A stretch of DNA of 64,000 nt from assembly GCA_030247885.1 (NCBI GenBank), contig JAPDRO010000016.1, positions 62,001 through 126,000 on the forward strand. Direction: 5' to 3'. The first letter of the stretch is position 1. The number at the start of each line of letters is the position of its first letter. The notes beneath the pieces are model-generated. The model was not told the origin of the DNA. It saw only the letters and a list, made by a program, of their open reading frames with translations, and did no database searches. Positions 44,401 to 57,648 of this stretch are shown one piece after another. Made by a program: the position numbers and the translations under genes. The DNA comes from Taxawa tesnikishii (nom. ined.). Its lineage: Eukaryota > Ascomycota > Dothideomycetes > Dothideales.

Positions 44401-46351
44401 GTGTTGGGCTTCAGCAAACCTCCCATTTGTCGCTGGCGCTCAAACATTCGCGTTTGTGGTAAGGCAAGACCTTCTAAGATCAAACGCAGCTCCTTGTTGG
44501 GTGAAAGCCATCGTGGTCAGCACTGTTCAGCTGTCGGCCTGCAGAGGAGTGGCCTCCAGCTGGTCAAGTTGTGCTCCTTGTTGTGGAACCGTTGTGCAAG
44601 TCTCGACGTGAGTAGATGTCGTCTGGCCTGCCGCTGATCAAGAATCAAGGACTGCATACAGTAGGCGACTCAACAGATAGAGATGCTGCAAAGCTGTGAC
44701 CACTTCTCGCGTCCGCAATCCACTCGAGACGAGCGATCGGTGTATATCAAGGCTATGTGTCTTTGGCACGCTAACTCACAGGTACTGGCGCAGTCTTCAC
44801 TACAGAAACACCGTATCATTCTGAGACTATATCACACGCGTGAGCATCTGCACATTCCTTTACACGTTGGTATCAACATCCATCATCACACACAGATATC
44901 AACAAGCTTCAGCACGTATGGGGACAACAAAGGGCATCACACATGGGCATCAAGAAAGCACATCATACTCACAGGTAAGCAACAACAACCAGTCATGTTG
45001 GTATATCTCTTCCTCAACCTCCTGTCGAAGACAGAAGCATCAATGAAAAGAGTGTGCCATCAGGTTGGCGAACCATCAAAAATTGCGCCGGTGGCCCTGC
45101 CCCGAAGGACAGACCGATAGACCATATACCACAGCGCTGTGCAATGCCATGGTTATGACTAGGTTGGAGAGCTACTTGATCCCCTCCAACCTCGACTAGG
45201 TAAGTATGGGGAGAAAAGAGAGGAAAGGAAGCAGGTCTGGCTTGGAAGAACAGCCGATAGTATAGGCGAGGCAGAAACGCTCGGGCCAGGCGGTCAGTGG
45301 CAGAATCCTAGAAGGAGAGATCCGCCGGGTAGCCTCTCGAAGAGGCAGCTGGAAGCGGTTACGGTAACGAATGGAGGCGCTAAAGGCGCAAGCGAGTGTT
45401 ATCATGCTGACTATGCGGAAGGCTTGGCGCCGTCGGGCGCTGGGTGTTGGGTGAAGGAAGTGTAGGCAGTGGGTGTGATGTTGTAGATGGGCATCAGATC
45501 GAGTAGGGAATGATAGAGGGAGTCGAGGAGATCATGAATATGGCGAATATATGCGCTGGGATGATGGAAGTGGCACGGCAGGTGGTGGTCTCGATGAAGT
45601 CCATTCTTCCCTCTAGCAGATCACGCACAGCTCGCAGCGCAGTTGTAAGGCTACATGTGCATCTCTACAGGGTTGTAAAGGCAGCTTCTTGATGCAATAG
45701 CCTTCGACAGTCAAGTTGTATGGATACGGAGGCACGGAAGGATGGCTGCAGGCCCACAAAGGCCGATGCATTCGCACAACAAACACGCAGCTAGGAACGG
45801 CATACCTCCATCAGCAGAACCACCCACTTCTCACAAGCAAGGCATTGTCATGATCTCTCTACACGGGATCACATCGAAAGAGTTGCTGCTGCATTGATAA
45901 CCATCTCTTCATACACCGCTTGCAGCTCAAAGGGCGCTCGTTTGCCTTTGGACACGATCAAACGCGTCAACTAACCTCCTCCAGACGGCCACAATCAAAC
46001 TTCAATCTCCCACAGCAGACAGAAGATGAGCACTGTTTCAATACGGTTCAACTACTAGCATCAACCAGTCCAGCTACAACCAGCATCGATTGACACACGC
46101 ATCCCCTCTTTCATCCTCGCCACTGCTCTCTCGAGTATTACTTCCCCCAATCTCCAGCCGCCGTTCTTCTGCACACACAAAACTTTTCCTCCCCTCTCTC
46201 ACGCACCTCACACCATCGACGACAACAGGAACAATACTCTCCTCCACTCTCCCGAACACAACGACCGCGCCGCACACCACTCAACCAGACCTCATCAACA
46301 TCCAAAGCACCGCCCAATCTCCCTTTCTACACTCCATCCGCATTACAAACC
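41402..46351. other. Gene-poor interval of 4.9 kb
   Basis: The longest stretch without a convincing gene. A minus-strand frame at 43742-44077 (SLPSLTELRQLWTHSFW) followed by one at 43608-43814 (ELGMKGTGVRRVWQKMRNNW) has a somewhat protein-like composition, but no start, end or family can be given. Other frames look random. No terminal repeats, transposase or RNA gene seen. The region next to the decayed zinc-motif gene may be old repeat DNA (inference). Confidence 0.4.
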
Positions 46352-46587
46352 ATGAATCGCAACTGGGCCGCCCACATCGGCTCCGCGCTCGTCATCGTCG
46401 GTGGCTTCACCGCGAGCCTGCGCTACGAGAAGCAGAAGTGAGTCTGCACTGCTACGTCATGTTATTCAGAGAGCGTTGTGACTGATGAAATCGATCTCTG
46501 CTTCGCAGGCCTGCGGACAAGAAGAAGGCTGTCCAAGAGGCTGTCGAGGAGAAAAGGGGCTCCAACGACAGCAGCAAGAAGGACTGA
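46352..46587 (+). CDS. Very small single-helix membrane protein
   Basis: Two exons (46352-46437 and 46509-46587; donor GTGAGT, acceptor TTCGCAG) encode 54 residues. The N-terminal half, MNRNWAAHIGSALVIVGGFT, is one membrane helix; the rest is a charged Lys/Glu tail (KKKAVQEAVEEKRGS). The size and shape suit a small mitochondrial or ER membrane subunit, but I do not recognise it. Support comes from the clean intron, exact phase and natural amino acid use. It lies about 350 bases from the end of the M28 peptidase gene, in convergent orientation. Confidence 0.6.
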
Positions 46588-46933
46588 GCAGTCCATACCA
46601 AGGCAAACGCCCCTGCACTCGAGTGGGTGCTGGATGCGAGATGGAGCGAACGGGCGGGCGGGCGGATAGGTGCCGGTGTTCAGGTACGACAGCAGCTTGA
46701 ACCTCACTTGTGCCCTACTACTCCATGTGTACACCAATACTGACACACGCTCCACAGGCGCACGGGGCGTTTTGGCGGTGGAAGTGACGGCTCAAGATAC
46801 TCTTTAGTCGATCGATTTCCTTTCTCAGCCCCTTCAGGACGGTGGCATAGCAAAGCTCAATACCAGGAACCTCCTCCCACCACATACAATTTCCCTCTCC
46901 ATCACCTCTTGTTGAGACCCAAGTTTCGTACCA

Positions 46934-49399
46934 TCAGCCTTCATACCTGTGCTTTATCACGTCCACCGCAGCCCAAACTCTACCCTCGATGATGCCCGCC
47001 CATCGCTCCAAACCCTCCTCATCCTTTCCCTGCAAGCTCTCCACCAAGCCCGGGAACGTGGCGCCCGCGTACCCCGTCCAGAGACCCGGCGCAAACACGA
47101 CGTGCTTGAACCAGCTGCGGCCGTCCAGACCTTTGTCGTACAGGAAGGCGCGCTCGAGGTACTTGTACTTTGTGTTCACGGCGCGAACCTGAGCGTAGAG
47201 CTTCGCGGTCGCGGATGGCGTGCGCGGTTTCTTGACTGGGGGCGACGTGGCGAGTGCCGCGAGGTGTGCGGCGTGCGAGTCGAAGTGCGCGGAGACGCTC
47301 GTTAGGCGGTCGATGGCGTGCGTGAGGCGCTTGAAGACTTTGTCGGTTGTGGATCCGTCGAGCGTGGAGTTCTGAGCGAGGTCTTTGACGCTGTTGAGGT
47401 AGCGGGATAGACCGATTGCGTAGTCGGTCGCGTTGAAGGCGATGATGGGGTCTTCGACTAACTTCGCGGCGAGCAAGGCCCACACTTTGGTGATGGTGAC
47501 GTGGTAGCTGAAGTCCGGGTCGCCGTATTTGTTCATCCAGGCCGCTGAGTCGTAGTTGCTGTGGTAGTGGTATACCGGATCCTTGCTGCCGGCGCCGAAG
47601 CCCATGTCAACGCAGGGAATGCCTGCGAAGTCCTGGAACGCCGTGAAGTCGGAGCCGGAACCCATGGTTCGGATCCGGCCGTCCCATAGGTCATTGACGG
47701 TACTGCCTTTGACCGTCTGGTTGGGCGACTGCACAGACTTGGTGGTCTCGATTAGCGCCTTGTCCAGCAGGGAGCGGCTGCCGCTGTGAAGTCAGTGCCG
47801 CGGGATCCTACATCAACGTTGAGGTATGCAACTGCGGAGTGCTTCAGCCATGGAACGTATTCCTCAACCCATTCCGTAGAGCCGATCAGACCGTATTCTT
47901 CGCCATCCCAGGAGGCGAACACAATCGTGCGCTGCGGCTTCCATCCCTTCGCCAATGCAGCGCCGAAGGAACGTACGACTTCGTTCATTGCAGCGGATCC
48001 TGAATTCGGATCGCCTGCACCGCCAGCAATCCAAGCATCGCGATGGTTTCCGAGGACGACGATCTCGTCTGAGATCGACCCGTTGATGATTCCGATTGTG
48101 TTCCAGAGAGGCGTGATGGTGTAGTTTTGCTCATTCACTAGATTGAGTGTAAGAGAAGGAGGCGAAGGGCCAATGTTGTAAGAGACGTTCTTGTGGTACA
48201 GACCACCAGTCTGCCATCTTTCAGAAAACGATGATGCGTTAAGTCCATGACCGTTCAAAGCCTGGAGTAAAGGAAGAGCTTCAGCATAAGATATCGGAAG
48301 CGATGGAATGGAAGGTGTTGAGTTGTTGGCAGGTTGACGTGGAGCATCAGGCTTGGAAGGATAGCCTGGGGTTGTGGGATCGCCTGGTGCCACTGCTGAA
48401 GCGTGCTGTCAGTGTACTGATCGACCATTAGAACACCTTGGAGCTGACTTACAAAGATACTGCACACTGCCGCGCTGCACGCTGCTTGGGTTCCTTGCGG
48501 GTCCTTCGGGGTATGGCTTGTAGCCATTTGCTTCAGTAACCTCACCATCATCGCCAGGATCGCTGTAGATGACGGCGCCGATCATTCCTAGCTCCTGCGC
48601 TCTCTTGACCTTCAAGCCCCTGAAGATACCACCATATTTGACGAGTGCGATCTTTCCCTCCAGCTCAACTCCCGCTTCCCGCAGGTCCTCGAAGTCTTGG
48701 TAGGTACCATAGTTGACGTAGACGTATTGAGCCGTGACATTGCCGCTGGCACTGTATCCGTGAAAGGTGGGCACGCGATCTGGCAGGCTTGTTGTCGGAT
48801 CCTCTTCCAGCACATCCTCTTCGAGAGTGGCCTCAAAGTGCACCTTGCCGTCCTTGAGTAAGGCCAAACGGTGGTCTAGTGGGTAATTTATGTAGACATC
48901 GTACGCCACGACCTCGCTCTTGACACCGAACTCCTCCCAACGTTCCTTAGTCCAGACTGCTTGGCTGAGATTTTGGCCCGCAAGGTGCGGGCCAGCGGTA
49001 TAGTATTCGCTCCAAGATCTTGCAGTTTCCGCATCCGGGGTCTCTATAAGAATATCCTTGAGTGCTGAATAGCTCAAGCCGTCGCCGGCGGGCCAGGCTG
49101 CATGAGGAGGCCGCTTCGCGGAGGTGGAGATGGCGATTGTGGAAGAGTCGGCCTCATGGTCGCCGAGCAGGTCGCTTTGGCCAAAAATGAAGATGGCGAA
49201 AAGGAGGGCAATGACGAGTACAGCTATTATAGAGAGAGCTAGTGTACATAATCGGCGTAGCTGTCATACAAATTCTCAGTATCTTTCTCAACGGCACGTG
49301 GTCCTACACAAACAATCGGCTCACAGTACGATGAGGGTACCGCTCCCTGGGCTCTGCCACAGGTACGGTCTGAATCAGTGGTGTGGTCTCGGACGGCAT
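46934..49399 (-). CDS. M28 glutamate carboxypeptidase II-like membrane peptidase
   Basis: Three exons (49399-49325, 49260-48453, 48395-46934) give about 781 residues. A short cytoplasmic N-terminus (MPSETTPLIQTVPVAEPRER) precedes one membrane helix (LALSIIAVLVIALLFAIFIFG), so it is a type II protein. A PA domain follows (GKIALVKYGGIFRGLK), then the M28 catalytic domain with the two-zinc ligands: GNHRDAWIAGGAGDPNSG, FASWDGEEYGLIGSTEW, LNVDVGSRG and YHYHSNYDS. The end is a transferrin-receptor-like dimerisation domain. Relatives remove C-terminal acidic residues from peptides; in fungi they are vacuolar or cell-surface. The frame slips by minus one at 47770-47772, just after the catalytic Asp region (TAAAAPLLDKALIE expected across it). 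One added base makes the exons a multiple of three. Confidence 0.88.
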
Positions 49400-51642
49400 C
49401 GAGCTCGTCTCGTGTTTTTCGCGCATGTTCACGCAACAGCGTCTGCCACCAAGCTCCGCACCCGAAAAACGGAGGTATATACAACAGACAAGTTGAGAGA
49501 GGACAACAGCAGCTCAAGAGACGGATGGCATGGCGACACACGGCCAAGCAATGGCACGATCAGGTCGCGCGACGTCAGTTGTAGACCTTCCCCATTGGGT
49601 TATCCGATAACGCGGAGATTGATATAAGACGACGTCATCCTAAACAGCTGCCCGTGACTAGCGTATCTTGACGTCCTTGATGTCTTGGTTTCGCCGTAAC
49701 CACCTAAACAGGTATGCCATACTACCAGAGCACCGCTGGCTCACTCCTACCTGCCCCGCAAAATCGAATGCTGCATAATGTATTCGAGGAGGCCCGCACC
49801 AGTCTTGCAACACCTGATGGAGGTGGTGGCTGGCAGGATTCCTTCTCAAGGCCGCCGTCTGAGGCATTGCTACGCCATGTTTAGTACACGGTGAATTACG
49901 GCCGCGGAGATGATATTTGCATTCCACTTTGTACCTACTGACAAAGACTTGGACCATGGTGGATCCTTTGCGTTACAGTTACACAAGGGGCGGAAGAGTG
50001 ACCGCGGAGAGGGCATATCTATATCAAGGTGAGCTACGCCAACCAACGTGGTGAGCGATAGCGCGATCATGTCTCTCTACAGTGACGAGAGTTGGAAGGT
50101 ATGTTTCTTTCATCGCATTGTCTGCCATACCGTGAGCATGCTACGCAGTGTACGTAACGAGAAAAGACAGGCTTGTGGCTGGCCTATTTTGCACTGGCGA
50201 AGAAACGGCTCAAGAGGACATCAGCACGGCCAACAAGGTGTCTTTGAATCTCTGTTTGCTCTGTTGCTTATGATCGCGAATCGCTAATGACTGCATATAT
50301 GCGTTGACTGATCATATGTATCTCCATCGTGGCAGGACAGTTGCAGGACCGCGAGTCTTGACCGCCTTGGTTAGCATCGTTCCATGCAAATACGAGCACT
50401 TTTCCGCTTTCTCTCGCTTTGAGTAACCAACCACCAACTGCAATACCGCAATCTCAGGCTGGGGAATTCCCACGAGATACGCATTGAATAAAGACGAATA
50501 CCGTCGGGGCTATCTTTGGCTGCATCAGCTCCACAACTGGACATCGAAGGGGTACTACTCCAGTTGGCGACGGATTGCAGAAAGGCACACTCGCGCCGCC
50601 GTCCGTTCGTTCCAAGCCTGTTCGACGAGACAAGTGCCGGTGCGTCGTTACCAGGTCCGCGGATCTAGCCATTAACCTTCTATCTCCCTTGTTCTTATCC
50701 TGCACAACTACCGCCCGCATCTGATGCGACCTGGCCGTTATGACCTCCGACTTTCCGCTGGTTCAATATGAGAACGTAGAAACACGGCCATGCTGTCCAT
50801 GAAACTGGCAAGGTCCTGGTAGGATGACTTCTTAGGCTATTGCAAACATGCTTCTTTTCAGAGGGTGCAAATCCTTGGGCGCTCCGATGCATACATGCTC
50901 AATTAGGCCTTGCTTGCGAAGGCAGTGAAAATAGCGCGCTCAGGCCTCTTGAAAAGCTGAGCACAGAGTTATATCCTTCTTCACTGACGGTCAGAGATAC
51001 TGGGGGCATATCAGTCATGCTGCGCCTCCCTGGAGCCATGCCAGATAAAGGAGTGCCTCCCTGCGCTCTCATACCATAGCACACCGAGGCTGGAACTTGC
51101 AGAACCATCAGACAGCGGACACCAGACCGAGATTTCGGCGAATCCGCCCGCCGGAGCGCTCACATCACCCCACATGACCCAGGTTTTTCCCGTGTCGGAA
51201 ATAAATTGTGGAGACCCCGCATTATGCCAAGATACGCTTTCGCTCGTTTATTGGAAGATGAGAGGCCTTCTGCTCGCCGAATGGAAGGTGAACCGAGACC
51301 ATGCATGCTCGACGACCTCTCACTCGCTGCATTCAAATGCCGAACCTCTTCGAGTAACGGACGGCGACGATCTCGGCTCACCACCAACATGCATGCAAGG
51401 TTAGGATGCTGCATAGCACATGCGTTGACGTGCGCCATGCTAAAAACATCGAGTCGCTGGGGAATGTCTGAAGTACAAGAACAGTCCTGCCCCAACCCCA
51501 GGTCTTGTCCCTTTTTCTCATAAGCTCTAGTTTGACGCCCGCCACAAAGCTTGCCCTGCTGGCTTGAGTATTCTTGTTCCGGATCTGTTCACCGATTCGC
51601 TTGGCTTGGTAAATCACGGCTTTCTGTCGTCGAGATCACAAA
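49400..51642. other. Gene-poor interval of 2.2 kb
   Basis: Short frames in every phase; none is credible. The two ends hold the divergent promoters of the peptidase and the permease genes. Confidence 0.45.
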
Positions 51643-53431
51643 ATGGAGAAACACTCAGAGACTGTTCGGGAAAGCCCGGATCACTCGTTGAGTGACAAAT
51701 TACAGACGACACACCTGGAGCATATGTCAAAGGCTGAGAGAAAGGCGTCCATCGATGCCATTGCCGAGAGACCGGATGTTACGCTCGAGAGCTTCGCCCA
51801 CCTGGATCTCAAGAAGGTATGGAAATTGCTTCGTTCCGTGTCCCGAGTAACCGCTAACGATAATCTCAGATCCTCCGCAAGATTGATGTTCATCTCATCC
51901 CTATGCTGACGCTGCTCTATCTGTTGTCGTTCTTGGACCGTGGCAACATCGGTAACGCAAAAATCGAGGGTCTGGCCGAGGGTACATCTTTCCGTACACT
52001 CTTAGATATGCCCAAACGCTAACATGTGTCCCCCAGATCTGAAACTTACTGGTCCGCAGTACAACTGGGCTCTGACAGCATTCTTCTTCCCCTACTGCTT
52101 TTTCGAAGTACCCTCGAACATGCTGTTGAAGAAACTGCGCCCGTCCATCTGGTTGCCTTCCATTATGGTGGCCTGGGGCGTGGTTATGACACTTATGGGT
52201 TTGGTGCAGAACTACCATGGCCTCCTCGCCGCACGTATCTTCCTCGGTGTGACCGAGGCGGGTCTGTTTCCCGGCGTGGTGTACTATAACACTATGTGGT
52301 ATTGTAGATACGAGGTGCAGGTCCGCCAGGCGCTGTTCTTCAGTGCTGCATCCGTGGCCGGCGCGTTCTCTGGTCTTCTCGCGTACGGCATCTCCTTCAT
52401 GGACGGTGTCGCTGGACTCGCGGGATGGCGATGGTGAGCACTTTTCCCTTCCCTCACCAAGAATGCAAGACTAACTTTCTCTTCAGGATCTTCATCCTCG
52501 AAGGAATTGTGACTACCGTCGTCGCCTTCTGCGCCTTCTTCACCCTCTACGATTACCCCGAAACGGCATCGTTCTTGACGACGGAGGAAAAGGCCTTCAT
52601 CGCCTTCCGCCTGCGCTACGACGGGCAGGACGCTGCGACCGACAACTCTCACCGTGTTGCGCAGAGCGATCACATGAGCTGGAAATATGTGCGCGCCGCA
52701 TTCCTCGACTGGCAAGTCTGGATCAACATCATCGTCTACTGGGGCTATGTCTGCCCACTCTACGGTATCAGTCTATTCCTTCCTACGATTATCAAGGAGC
52801 TAGGGTACAAGAGCACGACGGCGCAACTGCTCACAGTTCCGATCTACGTGACGGCAAGCGCGATCACGATCGCCGTCGCGGTGATTGCGGATCGCAAGAG
52901 GATCCGAAGTCCGTTCATCTTGGGCGGATTGTGCTTCCAGCTTGTGGGATTCGTCATGTGTATATCGACGAACAATGCGGGCGTCACGTACGCAGGCATC
53001 TTCATCGCGGCTTGCGCGCTGTATCTATGCCAGCCGAGGTGAGTTCCATTTCCCCTTTTCCCCCTTTCCTCTCCGCTGTTGCAGCGTTGACACAAAGTTG
53101 CAGCAACATCACATGGCTCTCGAACAACCTCGCAGGAAGCTACAAGCGCGCCGTGGGTATGGGCATCCAGATCAGTGTCGGCAACTTGGCCGGAGCAATG
53201 GCCTCGAACTTCTACCGCGCCGCAGATGCTCCGAGGTACAAGCTCGGTCACGGCCTCGAGATTGGGTTCATCACCGCGGGAATCATCGCGCTGCTCATCC
53301 AAGCGTGGAATTACAGGCGCATCAACGCGAGCAGGGCGAAGCAGCTGGCTGAGGGCGCGCACAACGGGTACACGCCGGAGGAGTTGAGCGATTTGGGTGA
53401 TCGGGCGGTCACGTTCAAATATACGCTTTAG
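51643..53431 (+). CDS. MFS permease, Dal5/Tna1 (anion:cation symporter) family
   Basis: Five exons (51643-51816, 51870-51981, 52037-52433, 52487-53038, 53104-53431) give 520 residues without a frame break. The first helix carries the family hallmark IDVHLIPMLTLLYLLSFLDR GNIGNA. Later segments include YNWALTAFFFPYCFFEVPSN, AARIFLGVTEAGLFPGVVYY, RQALFFSAASVAGAFSGLLA and, in the last exon, NNLAGSYKRAVGMGIQISVG. This is the fungal ACS branch that includes allantoate (Dal5), nicotinate (Tna1) and pantothenate (Fen2) carriers; the substrate cannot be read from sequence alone. About 12 membrane helices with both ends cytoplasmic. It converges on the second Pth11-like gene. Confidence 0.88.
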
Positions 53432-53772
53432 ATGGAGACACGGGGTGGGAGATGGGCCTTGATGCCCTTTTCGTGTTAGATGAAGACATGGGAAGGGGGG
53501 GAGGATCACACATAGATGAATAACGACGCCATGAGGTACCCTGCCGCAGGTGGGATGGTCCGAGACAACAGAATATCCCCATCGACATCCGATTGCTTTA
53601 AGATAAGAGGGACCTCCAATCTTCCACAGAAACGCCACCATGCTCGTGAGTCGTCCACGAGATTGCATAGCTCACCTCTCCTGAAACTCAGAACGGAACC
53701 CGCCCTTGTTCGGGGCCCACTGGCTAGGCATGCAGTCGCATCTGTATCGTTGATAATCGGAGGCGAAAAGTT

Positions 53773-53890
53773 TAGTAAAGCTCAGTGAAATATGGGGAGA
53801 CCTGGAGTAAAGCTCGAGTGAAGCAAAAGTAAGGTTCAACTAAAGCTTAAACGAAGACTACGTAAGGCTTAAGTGAAGCTCCAGTGTAAC
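53773..53890. repeat. Degenerate tandem repeat, AGTRAAGCTY-like unit
   Basis: About ten imperfect copies of a 10-12 base unit (AGTAAAGCTC, AGTGAAGC, AGTAAGGTTC, CTAAAGCTTA and so on) run through a stretch that is AT-richer than its surroundings. It lies in the convergent gap between the permease and Pth11-like genes. Copies differ at several positions, so the array is old or was never exact. Confidence 0.55.
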
Positions 53891-54100
53891 CCAGGTAGCT
53901 GCTCACCTCTGTCTGCCTCTCAAAGAACCGGGATACTGTCATGAGACAGAAACTATCAAGTATACACAGTCGCCCGTACCCTCCTTATCCTTGCCCACGC
54001 CGTCCTTAGGTATATCAATCCCAACACATATTCAAAACCCACCCTTTCATCCAAAGACCCTCAAATCGCTATAGTCCGTACACCAACCTTGCGAAACCCC

Positions 54101-55506
54101 TCACACCCCACGTCCTTCTGTTGGGAAAAGCGCCTTCTCACTCCCGGACTCGCTCTTCCTGTCCCTCGCGCCTTCACTCTCGTGCACTTCCTGCTTAACC
54201 ACCGTCACGACATTAATCCCGTGATCCGAAAGCGGCGGCGTATGCGCTCCGTCACCCAGATTCTCGAGATGAATGCACCTCCCATTTTGACTGCTAATCT
54301 GCGAATGCACATATCCGCCTTTACGGTCCTGGAACCCCTTGGTCGCGCTTCCACCAATCGTAAAGCGTGACATGTGCTTATGGTCGTTGCCGGAAGGCAG
54401 GTGGGTCCACGTCTCGTGGTTCGAGGGCCGGCGCTGGTGAGGAAATGAGGCGCCGTGGACGATTCCACCAGGGGCGGAGTGGGTGGCGGTGTGAAAGACG
54501 CGAGGGAAGAAGCGCGAGATGCAGGCCTTGAGGGTTGGCAGGCTGGCACAGCTGATGCCGACGTTGATTTCGACGCAGCTCCAGGTCGCGGAATGCGCGT
54601 TGTCCCAGGTTAGATCCGAGGAGCGGGACGCGTCGTAGAGAGAGTGCAAGCGCAGGATTGAGATGATGCAGACACTGTTTGCGCTCGATGTCAGAAATTT
54701 CTCCTGATTCTCCTTGAATACAACACAGAGAAGGGGTGGGGACATACAAGCCTGCGAGTGCGAAGACCAACATGAGCGCGATACGTTGCCGTTTGGGCAG
54801 ATTCAGATGTTTGACTGCCGGCATCGGCAAGAGTACCAGCGCAAAGTCGCTCAGAATGTTTATGCCGGCGTTGACGAACCATACCGCATACTTGTCCAGG
54901 CAGTTGGAGGTAGGAATGAAGCGATCCCAGAAATAGGCAACGGGCCAACAGAAGAAGATAGAGCTGAACACCATCCAAGTACTGTATGTCACAACGGCGA
55001 CAAGCAAGATCCAGCACGCAACCCGAAACCATTTCTGCGGGAAAATGCGCAAGTAGAGGACCAGGATGGAGGTTTTGGTGAAGGTGATGGACAAATTGTA
55101 GAAGAGAATCGACACCCAGAAGTACTTCATGATGTCGTGAATGTCATCCAGGGAGAGCGTATCCTGATGTCGTCCGAGCCCATACTTCACTTCTGTTACA
55201 AGTCAGAGTGAGAACGGATGGGATAGGAACGCTGCTGTGACCTACGGGCGCCGATAGCGGTGGTTGAAGCTATGGAAAAGACCTAAGGATAGCTGAGTTC
55301 GTTGCTTGATTGGGGATGCTGCGGAGCTGTCTTACCAACGCAAGCACAATGCATCCATCGTCCAGGCCGACATTGCGCACGATGCGGAAGCGTGTTATGA
55401 GACGTGCTGTGACGATGGAAAAGGCTACAACAACAAAGGTAAGGCATACTCCCAACACCTCTCCACCCCTTGACCCGCGGTGAGCAGCGTCCTCGACGCT
55501 TGTCAT
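54101..55506 (-). CDS. Second Pth11/rhodopsin-like seven-helix membrane protein
   Basis: Four exons (55506-55336, 55282-55246, 55192-54748, 54674-54101) give 408 residues, with no frame break; exon 2 is only 37 bases. Helices include GVCLTFVVVAFSIVTARLI, VFSIASTTAIGA, MKYFWVSILFYNLSITFTKT followed by SILVLYLRIF, CWILLVAVVTYSTWMVFSS and NILSDFALVLLPMPAVKHL. The TKTSILVLYLRIFP segment and the NLPKRQRIALMLVFALAGF block are hallmarks of the fungal rhodopsin-domain family. Residues GCVEINVGISCASLPTLK-like (CVEINVGISCASLPTLKACI) mark the last helix. The cytoplasmic tail is Ser/His-rich. Ligand unknown; the N-terminus is short and lacks a CFEM domain. It is more typical of the family than the copy at 27.7 kb and is not its close duplicate. 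Confidence 0.82.
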
Positions 55507-57648
55507 GATAGCTGGTGATTCGACATCGGTCTTCTCGATGATGTTTCTCTCCGTATCGAGGGATGTGTCCGTCTAATGAGCCAAGGGACTGTCACAGGTC
55601 CTGCTGCATGAGACATAGGATCACCACAACCTGGCAACCTGCATTGCCCATCTCACCGTAAGCGAGGGCTGGAACGATCTTTAAGCTTGCAGCCGTCTCT
55701 GCCATCAACTTTCATCCACATTCACCCGGGGCAGCGTGTAGCCCGAGAGCGGGTGGCAGCGACGCGGAGCGAATCACGAACAACTGTCAAAGCCACGCCG
55801 CGATACTCCGACCCATGTTCAACACATGAAACACCTACCGAAAGCTCCCTTCGCGCGCAATTGGAGAGGCGCTTGCCTTCAGCATGAGAGGCTTGTCCTG
55901 TCCCCCACGGGGACAAGCACGGTGCCCAAGATCGAGATCTCTGCCGCAGCGGCTTCCATGTTGCCGGCTCACGGACTCGCCTTCGGCCAGCATGCGGCGC
56001 ATGCAGAGCATATCCGCCCACGGATCGTTGCGCAGATCGAGTTGAGATGTTGCCGTACGGAGTGCGACTGCTTGCTGCAAGCACGACCTGTGTTTAGGCG
56101 TATCGGGTCTCCGCAAAGCGCCACCCACGCAGCATGTTCCTTCTCTCAGACGAAAGGCTTGGATAATTGCATGTTGGCTTTTGCCTGTTTCCAGTAGCAT
56201 GTGGCGCAGAATCCAAACCAAAAACGGCGTACTTGTTACCTGACTGCGCTCACGTCCATGCGGCAGGGGCAGTGGACGGGAAAGGGTTCGTTCGCTAGGG
56301 TAATGAGGCTTGAGTGGCTTGGTTTCAGGGTGATGTTGCGATGGAGCGCAATCGTTCAAAACGCAGATAAAATCCTTCAAAACGCAAACAAGAGGCCCAA
56401 CTGATTGGTCGTACACCAGGAAATGTGCTAGAAGTGCAGCCTGGACAGGGATTGCGGAGCCTTGCTGCCACGCATGCTTGCGTGTATTGTCAACAGAGGA
56501 CGATCGGGAAGTTGGTGACGAAGCAGCAGAGCACCAGAACCTCGCCAAGCTGTCTGTGCCCCTGTCAAGGGCACTTTGATCAAGCATGTTGTAACTCCAT
56601 ATCTTGTCATACTTTGCTATCACGGAATGTCGTCTCTGATGAAGGCACCACTCTGGGTACCACACGATAGGAACAGGATCAAACGCCAATGTGAGAAAAG
56701 CGGAACCCGAGGACATGACCTGGAAAGATTATACCCTCGTATCTTATCTACAGTATACGTTCATCACAAGGCCCCTGATGATTGTAATGTGCGTTCATAG
56801 TATCTGACCCCAAGATAGCTGCCTCCGCTCGAAGCGTTGGGCCACCATTGGCTAGCAGACTAGGATGCGATGGAAAAAAGTGGCAATGTGAGTGTCATAT
56901 GAGCTTGACAAACTTCCACTGCGTCTTGCCTACGTCTGGGTCGATTGAGCCCACGCCTATGCCGGTACGCTCAGAGAAATCTCCATCCAATCCCAAGTCA
57001 TTAGTCTTGGATATCAGCATATAGATGTGTCTGAAACGATGACACGCTTCTGGCACCACCTCGATCTCTTGCAGACTTGACGTCGCGTGCTCCGACGCTC
57101 ACGAAGACGAAACGTCCATCGATAGCATCTCTGTTGGCCGATTTTTGAAGCCAGTTGAGATGCGTGCTTGACAGCTGCCAGCTCCGTGCTTTTCTCATAC
57201 AGTTTTTTTTATGGAAACCCGGCCAAAGCAGATCTGCTTTTCACCGCTTGGAGATCTCCCCGAATCTAGTCAACATAGCTGGCGAGCAAAACTCCAACAC
57301 TGCCTACCTTTTCCGAACAGTTGAGCATTGTTCATGCTACGACACAGCGTCAACAGAGACTCCGACTTACCGAGAGTATCAACCGCGAGTCCAATGCCAT
57401 GGCCTTCCGGCATTTTTAGAGTTCAGATAACCACCAAGATGGAGCTAGTCAAAGCGATCAGGGCTAGCCGTGCTGGAACATTTCTGCCGTGGCTGCAACT
57501 GCACTGGCATAAGGAGAATTGTGGGGGCGTACGACCGGGACCGGTGGACTCTGTTTTTGACGAACAAGCCGTGCTGATCAGCGATAAGACTTCTTCTCAT
57601 GTCCAAAATCGTACTTCCATACAGTGCAGGAGATCCAGGTGGGGAACC
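55507..57648. other. Gene-poor interval of 2.1 kb
   Basis: A 293-codon minus-strand frame at 55835-56716 has random-looking composition (runs such as SRSSSVDN, CVLKDFICVLNDC) and no domain. I do not call a gene. A repeat TTCAAAACGCA occurs twice near 56355-56390. Confidence 0.45.

Noticed and set aside
27670-55506. The two Pth11-like genes as a recent tandem pair
   Set aside because: They differ in sequence, intron positions and helix motifs and lie 25 kb apart.
55835-56716. A 293-codon minus-strand frame
   Set aside because: Random-looking residues, no domain and no splice structure; long open frames are expected by chance at this base composition.
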